Part shown: positions 11,451-20,927 of the stretch, in pieces | Layout: the number at the start of each line of letters is the position of its first letter | How positions within the stretch are numbered: position 1 is the first letter of the stretch | Program-made: the position numbers and the translations under genes | Source: Paraescarpia echinospica | Taxonomy: Eukaryota; Annelida; Polychaeta; Sabellida; Siboglinidae | Assembly: GCA_020002185.1 (NCBI GenBank) | Contig: CM034531.1 | Location: 79,356,052 to 79,420,051, forward strand | Direction of reading: 5' to 3' | DNA length: 64,000 bases | The notes under the pieces: generated by a model | The model's input: the letters and a program-made list of their open reading frames with translations, nothing else | The model's database searches: none | Told to the model about the DNA's origin: nothing

Positions 11451-12570
11451 GTGTGTGTTTGTGTGCATACATACATATATATATTATATATATATATGTA
11501 TATAATAGCCTATATACGTTTGAGTACGCTTGTTATGGAAACTAATAGGTAGGGTTAGTGTTTTGGCATTGTATGCAATATATTATTCTTTATCTGATAA
11601 ATTAAAGGTTTTTTATTTGAAGATGAACTGGGATTGTTGCAAGATAAAAAAAACAATTGTCGTGCGCAACGTGTGTAAGTAATGATTTGAATTATTGTAC
11701 ACGTTCGGTCACTAAGCCAAATAGAAATATTAACACAATCAAACCATATGGTCTGATTTTCTTTAAAGTAGATGTGCAATATTGGCAATAATATTAATTA
11801 CACATTCGTATCTCACCTTTCCAAACATGTTGAAAAAAAATTAGCTATGCAGCTGTGTAAATAGTGGATATATAGTCGATTGTGTTTGAAGACGGTGGTT
11901 ATGAAAAATAAGGGGGTCGGGTTATTTTTTTGGTTTTGTATGCAACATATTACATTGTTTGTCAGGAAACCTAGTCATGTTTTACTTGGAAATGAACTGG
12001 GATTGTTGCGGGATAAAACATAATTGTCATGCAATAGATGTGTAAGTAATGATTAAAACTAATGCCCACCGTTCACGAAACAAAACTAAATTGTTAATAT
12101 GTATATTTTAGTACATGTTATGTTTTTCTTTCAACTCCGTCTACAATTTTTATGTAAGCATTCACTACATTATTATTATTACACACAATCCGAAACATTT
12201 TGATATTAAAATTAGCTATGTAACCTTGCAATTAGCACATATATTACCGATTATGTTCTTGGGCGGCGATTATGACAAATAAAGGGGTAGTGTTAATATT
12301 TTGATTGTTTTTGCGATATATTACATCATTTGTCAGGAAATCTAGTGTTGTTTTATTTGGAAATGAATTTGGAAGTTTTTGATGGAAAAATTGTTTTAAA
12401 AAAATAGCCACTTATGTAAGTAATTGTTTTCAACTATTGTACACCTTCGGGCATGAAACATAACTAAATTTAATATAATTTGGTATGTTTTGTGCTTTCA
12501 ATTCAATTCTATGCATAATATTGAATAATAGTCGATCTATGTTTCCAAACATGCTGACACAACATTTTAA
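10800..12570 (+). repeat. Degenerate tandem repeat, ~370-bp unit, about 5 copies
   Basis: The phrase TTTTATTTGGAAATGAACTG recurs in variant form at 11201, 11611, 11980 and 12351 (spacings 410, 369, 371). A second landmark around GTCATGC...GTAAGTAATGAT recurs near 10889, 11249, 11659 and 12026, which adds a first copy. Other shared words are CCGATTGTGTTT, TTAGCTATGCAGC and CGGTCACTAA. The longer spacing is explained by an (AT)n/(GT)n tract expanded within one copy at about 11394-11500. The array is AT-rich and non-coding. Confidence 0.8.
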
Positions 12571-14106
12571 AGGTCATAGATAAATGCTGTCATGGATGAC
12601 AGCATGTAACATTTAGGCAGGCACCTCTAAAGGGTTTCTAGAGCCGTTTTGATATTTTGTTCCTAGAGTAGCAGTATTATTCAATACCAAGTCGAAATAC
12701 AGAATGTCACATTTACAGTGTTGCATCTGGTGAATAAGATGTGAAGTTAAATCCAATTTACTGGTGAATATAGCATACCACCAGAGAAGGGAAGGGTGAA
12801 AGACACATAGTATACAACACCCGCAGTGTTTACGTACTCGTCCAGGATATTCGTAAGCCACTGGAGAGCGTTGCGATCATAACGTCACAAAGGCGTCGAT
12901 ATGCGCGCATTGGAGTGTCTCATCTGCCTATTCCCAATATATCTGGTCAACTTATACCCAAGGTAATGGTCCTGTAAACGTGTGTATATAGTGCCGCATC
13001 AATTATAAATGTTGCGTTTGCCCATTACAAATGTTTTAAATCAATATAAATAACCTGTTTGCTTCAATGTAAACATCCATATTATTAAAAATTAGTGCTG
13101 CCATGCTATGTGATGCAGTGACACGGGCAATTGGTGCAGTTCCAGCGAAAAATTATTGAAATGTAGCTAAAAAATAAAAACAACTGATAGCTTATTTCGT
13201 TTTGAACAAAAGCGTATGATGTCCGTCACGCTGATATGGTATGTTGTGCAATTGTCAATACATCTAGGTCGAGACATGTCCGTATAGCTATGCATGGCCT
13301 TAATATATAATATTTAAGTATAACCTTCAACGATAGTGCGATTCCGATGGAGGTGAATGGAATTGTCAGCAGAACGTGAAAAAAACACCATTAATAATGT
13401 AATTTAAAATGAGCAGTTGAGGCAAATAGCACCTATTTCCAAGGCACTATTCGGTCAATACATGCTACACACTTTCAACGTTTCTTGCAATGCAAAAGTG
13501 TCTGGTCAAGTAATCTTTTAGTATAATAATATATATATGTATACTTACCGTATTACCATGTGGACTTTATTTTATGGTATAGCTGACGTATGAAATGTAA
13601 TTTGACACATGACGTCCGTCACACACAGAACAAATGCAAAAGTGTTGGTCTTTAAAAAAAACACTGTATCTGTTGTGATGTTTATTGGTTATGCACTGAA
13701 GTGCCATATTTGTATGTTCGGCTCGGGTAATTCCTCTGTCAGGAACATGTGGAGATGAGGGTATTAGAAGACATTTATATACGTTCATCCAAAAATGGAA
13801 CGGTAAATATTGAAAAGATTTGTATAATCATCAGAACAATTGTTTGTTCAGTGTTTCTGTGACTGTTTTTCTTTTTGTTCCGTACTGTTCTTTACGAATT
13901 CCTATGTGCCACCTGCTCTGCTTTGTCAGGGTTCTACTCTACAACAGTTGCTTATCCACTGTTACTTGCAGCGATATATTGCCTTACACCTAGAAATTAC
14001 TCTTCTGCTGTCTTTACCAGTCTTCTTCTCTTACATGGTTCGCCATTTTGCTGAAGGATACGGTCGTTTTATCAAACAAACAATATCGTGCACCTTGGCG
14101 TCAGTA
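12571..14106. other. Non-coding stretch, no gene recognised
   Basis: AT-rich sequence with short open frames (90 codons at most, at 13840-14112). None has known motifs or exon-like borders. Confidence 0.5.
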
Positions 14107-14467
14107 GGGTAGGGTGGGGTAAGAAGCCCCCTCGAGGTAAGACGCCCCCTGGGTATTTCAATATTTCGATCGTTTGCTGCCTGCGTGCTGGATGAAAACA
14201 ATGCTGCCACCTAGCATTCATTGCGTCCGAACGCACAAGAACGCTAAAACAACGGTGAGTAACAACAAGTGAATTTGACGTTTTTAGGCTTGTTTGATGT
14301 TAAAATGTTACATACTAGATGTATGATTATGAAACAGAGATTACGTGCGATATCAAATAGTCGTTATATTATGCATCGTTTATGTCAGTAGTTTCAATTA
14401 TTACCATGCAAAACGGGCGATAATTAAAGGTAATTTGACCATTGGCACATGTCCGCGTGAAACCTAT

Positions 14468-14550
14468 TGGGGGCAAGACGACCCTAACGACGTGGGGCAA
14501 GACGCCCCGGGGGGCTTCTTGCCCCTTGAGGGGCGTCTTACCCCACGTTT
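14468..14550. repeat. Subterminal motif cluster of transposon 1
   Basis: Within 80 bases the motif GGGGCAAGACGCCCC and its close variants occur several times in both orientations, for instance GGGGCTTCTTGCCCC and GGGGCGTCTTACCCCAC. The same motif forms the left end at 14112-14150. Such arrays commonly serve as transposase binding sites in DNA transposons (inference). Confidence 0.6.
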
Positions 14551-14993
14551 TTTAATTGTTTGTTTTACACATGCAACATAGGCTAACGTGCAAGGCCTAG
14601 CCTTAGAGCTACAATTAAATATTATTTTATTTATAGTATTTGTATATTATGTTTTATATGATTCTATATTACCAATTGCATTATATTATGATGTAATGTT
14701 TTATATTAATTGTCCTATTTTATTGTCCATGTATTTGCAACATGGTATTTATATATATTGCTTTTTTATTCCTGTATACTTTCCATAAATTTATGTATAA
14801 GCCCAGGGATACAGTGAAAAACTGTATTTTAATCTAAATGTACTAGCCTACCCTGTACAGATACGTTTAAACAAAATAAATAAATAAACAAATATATAAA
14901 TAAATAGGCATAAATAAATAGTGTTTGAAGGCAAATTTGCAATAGGCCTATGACAGATTGAACAGCTATTGACTAATATTTTCTTTTGTAGAA

Positions 14994-15580
14994 ATGGTCC
15001 GCACGTACAAGCGCAAGTCGGAACGGGGTGCACATGTTGAAGGAGGCATTGGCAGCGCTGGAGAATCAACCTATGAAGGCCTATGGCATTCCGGCCAGGA
15101 CGCTGCGAAGACACCGCGACAACAAAGTCGCCACTGTGAGATCGCTATATATCGGCCCAATGCAACCAATACTATCGGCTGACGTGGAACGCACGCTGCG
15201 CGAACACATCGCGTATATGGAGAAGTGCCTGTACGGCTTGACGACCGTGGACGTCAGGCGCCTCGCGTACGATCTCGCGCTGGCTTCACGGCTTCTTCGA
15301 GCGCCACCCTGACCTGGTTATTCGGCAGCCTCAGGGTACGAACATCGCAAGCGCTGTCGGTTTCAATCGCCCTAAAGTGCAATTGTCCACTGCTGGCCCG
15401 CCACCGTTCACTGCTGGCCCGCCACCGTCCACCTCTGGGCCGACACCGTCCACTGCTGGGCCGACACCGCCCACTGCTGGCCCGCCAACGACCGCGTCCG
15501 CAGGAGTGTCGACCGTTAAGGAGCTGATAAAGCACCCATCTCCGTTGCCAAAGATATCGCGTCCACGTGCAAGATACATC
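14994..15580 (+). pseudogene. Pogo-like transposase lacking its DDE domain
   Basis: The frame opens with MVRTYKRKSERG, the usual start of pogo/Tigger-type transposases. After a frameshift near 15027 it continues with a psq-like helix-turn-helix (ALAALENQPMKAYGIPARTL) and the beginning of a CENP-B-type domain (HIAYMEKCLYGLTTVDVRRL). A second shift near 15285 leads to FFERHPDLVIRQPQGT and SAVGFNRPKV. The family's catalytic DDE domain of roughly 200 residues should come next. Instead the frame runs straight into a Pro/Thr/Ser-rich linker of repeated TAGPPPST units and the tail STVKELIKHPSPLPK. Only DNA-binding and tail regions remain. The two frameshifts argue against a functional product. Confidence 0.7.
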
Positions 15581-15608
15581 TGCGGTGCCAGGATTACACA
15601 AATACAAC

Positions 15609-15611
<3 letters not shown>

Positions 15612-15652
<41 letters not shown>

Positions 15653-15691
15653 TATATTATTTATATATGTATATATATATATATATATATA
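15612..15691. repeat. (AT)n microsatellite
   Basis: About 80 bases of nearly pure AT dinucleotide repeat with short interruptions. It marks the lost right end of transposon 1. Confidence 0.9.
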
Positions 15692-15740
15692 ATTTAAGCG
15701 TGGGTTTTTCCATATACAATCAAAATACATCTCGTATTCG

Positions 15741-15956
15741 TTTAATGGTTGAGTTCGCCGAAGCCGATTCACACTTCGCGGTCCGCTTATAACACGCTTT
15801 GCAAGTTTCGTTTGAATAACGTCTAGCGTCGCAATATAGCAATAGCGATAGTTAGTCTGATGAATGTAGTTGAAAGCAGTTAATCAACACCGGAAAGAAA
15901 GAAAGATAATTATGTGGTATACAAGAAAAGAAGGTACACTATATGCAATTAAAGTA
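15741..15956 (+). repeat. Dispersed repeat, left half, split by transposon 2
   Basis: Aligns with 5044-5435 but lacks the middle part (about 5090-5235). It ends in ATATGCAATTAAAGTA at the left TA of transposon 2. The continuation TAAGTGTTTGTGTGACAC, at 19654 onward, matches the next bases of the uninterrupted copy at 5403-5430. Confidence 0.8.
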
Positions 15957-15980
15957 GGGGAAGTACACCGATATTGGACC
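15957..15980 (+). repeat. Left terminal inverted repeat of transposon 2
   Basis: The 24 bases match the reverse complement of 19630-19653 except for two positions. They sit directly beside TA. Confidence 0.9.
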
Positions 15981-16277
15981 TGTACTTAAATTGGACCACC
16001 GTCCGTTCTGCGTCCTGTGTATAGTAATTAGATCGCAGTGACGCCCGGCGGATGCTTCACACAACATACCATCTATACGCAGAGCAAAATAAAAAAAAAA
16101 AAATTCCATATCGTTGTAATATTTTTTTTAAATTGAAGACGTGATGCAAAGCCTGTTACATAGTAGATTGTACACGATCACAATAGAGTGTCGTAGGATG
16201 TCTATATAACGTGTATGAAGACAGAAAATTGTACAGTTTCCGAGAATCACATCGAAGAAGTTAATTATGCCTTCGAC

Positions 16278-16352
16278 CGATATTGGACCAGTCGGGGTGC
16301 CCTATGTTGGACTACTGGTCCAATATAAGACACCCGTGGTCCACTATTCGTA
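16278..16352. repeat. Left subterminal motif array of transposon 2
   Basis: CGATATTGGACCA, which is the inner part of the terminal repeat, recurs here with inverted versions (TGGTCCAATAT, GTGGTCCA) about 320 bases inside the left end. The arrangement matches the array at 19394-19472 near the right end. Confidence 0.75.
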
Positions 16353-16618
16353 CCATCTCAACACACACGAGATATGGAAATGTGTCATATTTAAATTTCT
16401 GCATGTATATATTAGACTCTTACTTATGGCTCGGGGCCTTGTTGAGTGAGAGGGGAGGCCTACATTTAAAAAAAACGGGGTATATTATTTTCTGAAATAT
16501 TCACTTTGTTAGACATTTTTGCTGGAATATGCGGAAAAATAAAAAACAAATAATATTTGTTTCTTCAAAACGCCTCATTATTTTATTGATGATATAAACA
16601 TCGCACGTTGCTTAAAGT

Positions 16619-17649
16619 TTGAGTTTTGACTTAAACAACAAAAACAAAATCGCTAATGGTCCAAGAAAGGATTTTGGTCGCCTTTGCACTCTGCCGCCAG
16701 AGTTGGAGAAAATGCTAGTGGAGCATGTTTTAGAACTGGAGAATATGCTGATTGGTATGACCAGGAAAGATTTGATGGATATGGCATATCAGTTGGCTGT
16801 AGAGAATGGGATAAGGCATTGCTTCAACACTAAAAAACAAGCAGCTAGCAGACATTGGTACCGTGATTTTATGAGGAGACACCCTGAACTCTCCCTTCGT
16901 CAACCGAGGCAACTTCTGTTACGAGAGCCAAAGGGTTCAATCGTGAGAGTGTGTATGAGTTCTACGATAAACTAGATACATTGGTTGACACGTACGGATT
17001 CGATGCTACAAACATCTTTAACATGGATGAATCGGGTATAACAACTGTGCAGAAGCCTGGCCGAGTCCTTGGAAAAAGAGGGGGAAAGCAAATCAGATAT
17101 CATACTAGTGGTGAGAGAGGCTTTACTACAACAGTGGTGTGTAGCATGAGTGCAGGGGGAAACTATGTTCCACCAATGATAATGTTCAGGCGTAAACGCA
17201 TGATAGAATCATTGAAGGAAGGGGCACCACCTGGAAGCGTCATAGTGAGTAATGAATCAGGCTGGATGAACAAGGAACTCTTCGTCGTCTGGCTGAAGCA
17301 CTTCGTATCTCATGTTGGCTGCAAATACAAACATGATCTGTTGATTCTTGACGGCCATTTGTCACACACGAAAAATACTGAAGCAACCCATTACGTCCGG
17401 GACCACGGAGTCGTCATATTATCTCTTCCTCCACACAAAACGCACCGTGTCCAACCCATTGATCGGGTTTTCTATAAATCTCTGATGACTTATTACAATG
17501 AGGATTGGCTGATGACCGAAAAAACCACAGTCATCACCTCCTCAGTCTGCCGTATCTTCGGAAGGGCATGCGTACGCTCTGCTTCCATGGCAACTGCTGC
17601 CAATGCTTTCAAGTGCACAGGCATTTGGCCTTGTGATCTGAACATATGA
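16619..17649 (+). pseudogene. Pogo/Tigger-like DDE transposase, one frameshift
   Basis: Residues from 16619 give a CENP-B-type helix-turn-helix region (TLPPELEKMLVEHVLELE, then GMTRKDLMDMAYQLAVENG, then RRHPELSLRQP). A one-base frameshift near 16930 leads into the DDE domain. The catalytic aspartates are all present: FNMDESG (first), LILDGHLSH (second) and VQPIDRVF (third). There are 36 residues between the second and third Asp. The domain closes with FKCTGIWPCDLNI, a typical family ending. An in-frame TGA follows at 17647-17649, after which TDADFAAAG, also family-like, continues in the same frame. The psq-type N-terminus seen in transposon 1 is not visible and may be in a lost upstream exon. 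The frameshift and the stop make this copy inactive. Confidence 0.85.
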
Positions 17650-17653
17650 ACTG

Positions 17654-18118
17654 ATGCAGATTTCGCCGCGGCTGGAAGGTTCCTACTCGGAAACTGGTAT
17701 AGATGTTTCATCGAATTCTGCCAGAGATGCCACTATGCAGAATGACAACTCGTCAAATACAACAAACACGTCCGCGAGCGAGCAACAGTCCAACAACCGA
17801 AGGCTGTCCACGAGCAAACAACAATCCACTGATCCATGTCCGTCCACAAGCAAGCAACTGTCCAACAACCGAAGTCTGTCTACATGCGACCGACAGTCCA
17901 ATGATCCATGTCCGCCCACAAACAAGCAACAGCTCAATGAGCTGAGCTCATCCACAAGCACCAGGCAGAATAGTTTCAACCCATGCCCATCCATGAGCGA
18001 TCAACAGTCTAACAAACCTAGCCTGTCCGCGAATGAGCAACAACAGTCTAATGACCCAAGTCAGCGAGCAACAATCCACCAACCAAAGCCTGTCAACGAG
18101 CGAGTAACAGTCCAATGA
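17654..18118 (+). pseudogene. Ser/Gln/Asn-rich linker of transposon 2 protein
   Basis: A 154-codon open frame built of imperfect repeats such as STSKQQSTDPCPSTSKQ and NNRRLSTSKQQ, rich in Ser, Gln, Asn and Thr. It occupies the place of the low-complexity spacer that follows the DDE domain in pogo-type transposases. The internal repetition is visible in the DNA as a period of roughly 90 bases. It is in another frame than both the transposase and the OTU segment. Confidence 0.55.
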
Positions 18119-18146
18119 TCCATGCCCATCCACAAGCAGCAGACAG

Positions 18147-18587
18147 AATTATATCTGGTGTGTCGCAACCAATACAGATGGACGTTGTTTCTTCCGAGCC
18201 GTTGTTATTTGTCAAGATCTCGATATGCAGCATGCAGAAAGAGACAACGATGGCAATTTAAAGGACGAATGAGAACACGAGAATTGACTTCCGCTGATGC
18301 GCTACGATTCAACATGATTGCACATATGCTAGACAACTTTGTTCTTTATGAAAACATTGATGAGACGATGGTGAACGCAGATCTACCTCGGAGACAGTGA
18401 AATGATTGAGGAGATAGAGATCGTTGCGACGGCACGCTGTCTTCAACGACCAGTGCATGTCTCCGTTGGAGAGAGTGTACTTGAATTTGGGACGGAATTT
18501 CATGAGTCTGGTGCAATTCTGGTCAAATACCTAAATCTGAGTGAAGATGCTGGTCATTATGAAGCATTAGTCCCAATCACGGGGTAG
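18147..18587 (+). pseudogene. OTU-type cysteine protease domain inside transposon 2
   Basis: Three segments read as an OTU deubiquitinase-like domain. Segment 1 (about 18147-18267) has the catalytic cysteine motif NTDGRCFFRAVVI, with Cys at 18186-18188, followed by RDNDGNLKDE. Segment 2 (about 18270-18380, a different frame) reads SADALRFNMIAHMLDN. Segment 3 (about 18378-18587, same frame as segment 1) reads YLGDSEMIEEIEIVATARC, LQRPVHV and closes with the catalytic histidine motif AGHYEALVPI, with His at 18555-18557. The order and spacing fit the family: DGxC at the start, a helix around Leu-Arg, E-I-E-I before a beta strand, and G-H-Y at the end. Two frameshifts (near 18280 and 18380) break it. 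After a TAG at 18585-18587 the same frame continues into the transposase-type tail, which argues that the domain belongs to the element's protein and is not a separate insertion. Confidence 0.75.
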
Positions 18588-18750
18588 CTGACTGATCAAC
18601 CAGAGCTTGGTAGAAAGGTCATCACTCCTGCAATGCTGTCTCCCATCCCAAAACCAGCGATTTCTAGGGCCAAAAGAAGAACCACCAAGTCGGAAATCAT
18701 AACCTCCAGTCCCCATAAAAACTTTAACAACGAAAGTCATAAGGCACAAG
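18588..18750 (+). pseudogene. Basic tail of the transposon 2 protein
   Basis: In the frame of the OTU segment, after one TAG, the translation gives MLSPIPKPAISRAKRRTTKS and EIITSSP. This is the Pro/Lys/Arg-rich kind of tail that precedes the C-terminal finger in pogo-type transposases. It is comparable to PSPLPKISRPRAR in transposon 1. A TAA ends it at about 18750, and the next 120 bases are shifted. Confidence 0.6.
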
Positions 18751-18877
18751 CGTAAGCATAACTCATCAGTTGGTAAAAGAAACAGAAAGACAACAGATCC
18801 AATTAAGATAGGAAAAAGAAAAAAAACCGGCAGCTTTCTCCTGCCAGCTAAAACGAAAAAAGCGGTTAATGTGACAA

Positions 18878-19013
18878 CGAGTCTTGGTACTGTGAACTGT
18901 TTGACGAAGAGCGAAAAGAAACCATGGTGAAATGTGTACACTGTGGGATATGGACACACATGAGTTGTGCTGGAGGCCTGCCCTATAACTATCGATGTGA
19001 CGTGTGCCAGTAA
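18878..19013 (+). pseudogene. C-terminal PHD-like zinc finger of transposon 2
   Basis: The last coding piece reads WYCELFDE, then MVKCVHCGIWTHMSCAG, then YRCDVCQ and a TAA stop at 19011-19013. The spacing of C-x2-C, H-x2-C and C-x2-C is that of the second half of a PHD finger. Many invertebrate pogo/Jerky-type transposases end in such a finger. It is in the same frame as the OTU domain and the basic tail from ETMVKC on; the start is in a shifted frame. Confidence 0.65.
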
Positions 19014-19393
19014 AAGATCGTATTCCTAATTTGGTGATCAGGCACCATCAATTACTGACTGGTATCTTTTTGCCATTATTAGACACTCTACTAGCCATTA
19101 TTTTGTTGGTTTGTTCGTTTATCCGTGACAGATTCTATCGTGGCAATCACTTTGTCGGCGTATTCCTGTATTCGTGACAAAATATAATTGTTTGTTCTCA
19201 ATTCAGAATTAAATTATGTCAAATCTATTTGGCGCTTAGTCGTTGCATGTCATTTGTAATCTCACTGGAACGCCGTAGTTTTCGTGATTTATGCATTAAG
19301 CCACTACCTTCTTATAAGTCTGAAGTGCCTGCTGAACCTCGGTTTCTTTCAAAGCATCAAGCATTGACGGATGACGTATATTGAACCATAAGC

Positions 19394-19472
19394 ACCTACA
19401 TTGGACCACCTGGTCCAATATCAGGACCACTGTAGTCCAATATATGTCACCCGTTACTCAAATTGGACCAAT
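19394..19472. repeat. Right subterminal motif array of transposon 2
   Basis: TTGGACCA and its inverse TGGTCCAATAT occur several times within 80 bases, about 180-260 bases inside the right end. The layout mirrors the left array at 16278-16352. Confidence 0.75.
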
Positions 19473-19629
19473 TACGAAAAACACTTTTTTTGCATTTTGT
19501 GGAAAAAATTACAAATGCATTGACTCTATTTCCTGCTTGCGCACAGAGCTTGTAGTAACTCGTGGCCAGATCCTTAATAGTCCTCGGTATCACGTACAGG
19601 AATGGAGAAAGAGGGCTCGGAAGTTAGGG

Positions 19630-19653
19630 GGTTCAATATCGGTGCACTTCCCC
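19630..19653 (-). repeat. Right terminal inverted repeat of transposon 2
   Basis: Ends in GGTGCACTTCCCC directly before TA. The reverse complement matches the left repeat at 22 of 24 positions. Confidence 0.9.
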
Positions 19654-19655
19654 TA

Positions 19656-19927
19656 AGTGTTTGTGTGACACACGTCCGCTATCATTGCAACAGTAAGTAA
19701 GTAAGTAAGTAGGCCTAAGTACGTTTATTTTTTACAATAAAAGAACAATATATACAGTGTTTATGGTATATCATAATGATTATGTCAGAAAAAGGGGTAT
19801 ACTGAAGAAAATCTTGTATTTGTATACGCCTAACAATTATTTACTTACAACACATGAATATGGCGGCTATTACATAATAGTACAATGTTAGTTACAATAT
19901 AAATACACAAAATTATCGCACTAATAA
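19656..19927. other. Repeat remainder and AT-rich sequence before the gap
   Basis: The first ~35 bases continue the dispersed repeat of 15741-15956. A (GTAA)n run follows at about 19693-19712, then AT-rich DNA with no exon visible. Confidence 0.5.
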
Positions 19928-20927
19928 NNNNNNNNNNNNNNNNNNNNNNNNNNNNNNNNNNNNNNNNNNNNNNNNNNNNNNNNNNNNNNNNNNNNNNNNN
20001 NNNNNNNNNNNNNNNNNNNNNNNNNNNNNNNNNNNNNNNNNNNNNNNNNNNNNNNNNNNNNNNNNNNNNNNNNNNNNNNNNNNNNNNNNNNNNNNNNNNN
20101 NNNNNNNNNNNNNNNNNNNNNNNNNNNNNNNNNNNNNNNNNNNNNNNNNNNNNNNNNNNNNNNNNNNNNNNNNNNNNNNNNNNNNNNNNNNNNNNNNNNN
20201 NNNNNNNNNNNNNNNNNNNNNNNNNNNNNNNNNNNNNNNNNNNNNNNNNNNNNNNNNNNNNNNNNNNNNNNNNNNNNNNNNNNNNNNNNNNNNNNNNNNN
20301 NNNNNNNNNNNNNNNNNNNNNNNNNNNNNNNNNNNNNNNNNNNNNNNNNNNNNNNNNNNNNNNNNNNNNNNNNNNNNNNNNNNNNNNNNNNNNNNNNNNN
20401 NNNNNNNNNNNNNNNNNNNNNNNNNNNNNNNNNNNNNNNNNNNNNNNNNNNNNNNNNNNNNNNNNNNNNNNNNNNNNNNNNNNNNNNNNNNNNNNNNNNN
20501 NNNNNNNNNNNNNNNNNNNNNNNNNNNNNNNNNNNNNNNNNNNNNNNNNNNNNNNNNNNNNNNNNNNNNNNNNNNNNNNNNNNNNNNNNNNNNNNNNNNN
20601 NNNNNNNNNNNNNNNNNNNNNNNNNNNNNNNNNNNNNNNNNNNNNNNNNNNNNNNNNNNNNNNNNNNNNNNNNNNNNNNNNNNNNNNNNNNNNNNNNNNN
20701 NNNNNNNNNNNNNNNNNNNNNNNNNNNNNNNNNNNNNNNNNNNNNNNNNNNNNNNNNNNNNNNNNNNNNNNNNNNNNNNNNNNNNNNNNNNNNNNNNNNN
20801 NNNNNNNNNNNNNNNNNNNNNNNNNNNNNNNNNNNNNNNNNNNNNNNNNNNNNNNNNNNNNNNNNNNNNNNNNNNNNNNNNNNNNNNNNNNNNNNNNNNN
20901 NNNNNNNNNNNNNNNNNNNNNNNNNNN
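19928..20927. other. Assembly gap of exactly 1000 N
   Basis: Exactly 1000 unknown bases, the length often used as a placeholder, so the true size is probably unknown. Any reading frame shown across it is meaningless. It hides the start of the first amidohydrolase-like gene. Confidence 0.98.

Larger units (their letters stand above)
14107..15600 (+). mobile_element. Pogo/Tigger-like transposon 1, internally deleted
   Basis: The left end carries GGGTGGGGTAAGAAGCCCC next to TA dinucleotides (14105-14106 or 14110-14111). A cluster of the same motif, partly inverted, lies at about 14468-14550. A decayed pogo-type coding region follows at 14994-15580. The right terminal repeat was not found; an (AT)n tract replaces it. 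The element therefore looks truncated on the right and cannot be mobile by itself. Confidence 0.65.
15957..19653 (+). mobile_element. Pogo/Tigger-like transposon 2 with OTU and PHD domains
   Basis: A complete element of 3697 bp. The 24-bp terminal inverted repeats at 15957-15980 and 19630-19653 differ at two positions; the left one starts GGGGAAGTACACCGATATTG. Each end is flanked by TA (15955-15956 and 19654-19655), the target duplication of the Tc1/mariner/pogo group. Inside, in order, are a CENP-B/DDE transposase (16619-17649), a Ser/Gln/Asn-rich linker (17654-18118), an OTU-type cysteine protease domain (18147-18587), a Lys/Arg-rich tail (18588-18750) and a PHD-like finger (18878-19013). 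Arrays of TTGGACCA-type motifs lie inside both ends. Frameshifts and stops show that this copy is dead. An intact relative would be needed to know the native gene structure. Confidence 0.85.

Noticed and set aside
13840..14112. 90-codon plus-strand frame next to transposon 1
   Set aside because: It has no recognisable domain, and its end overlaps the transposon terminus.
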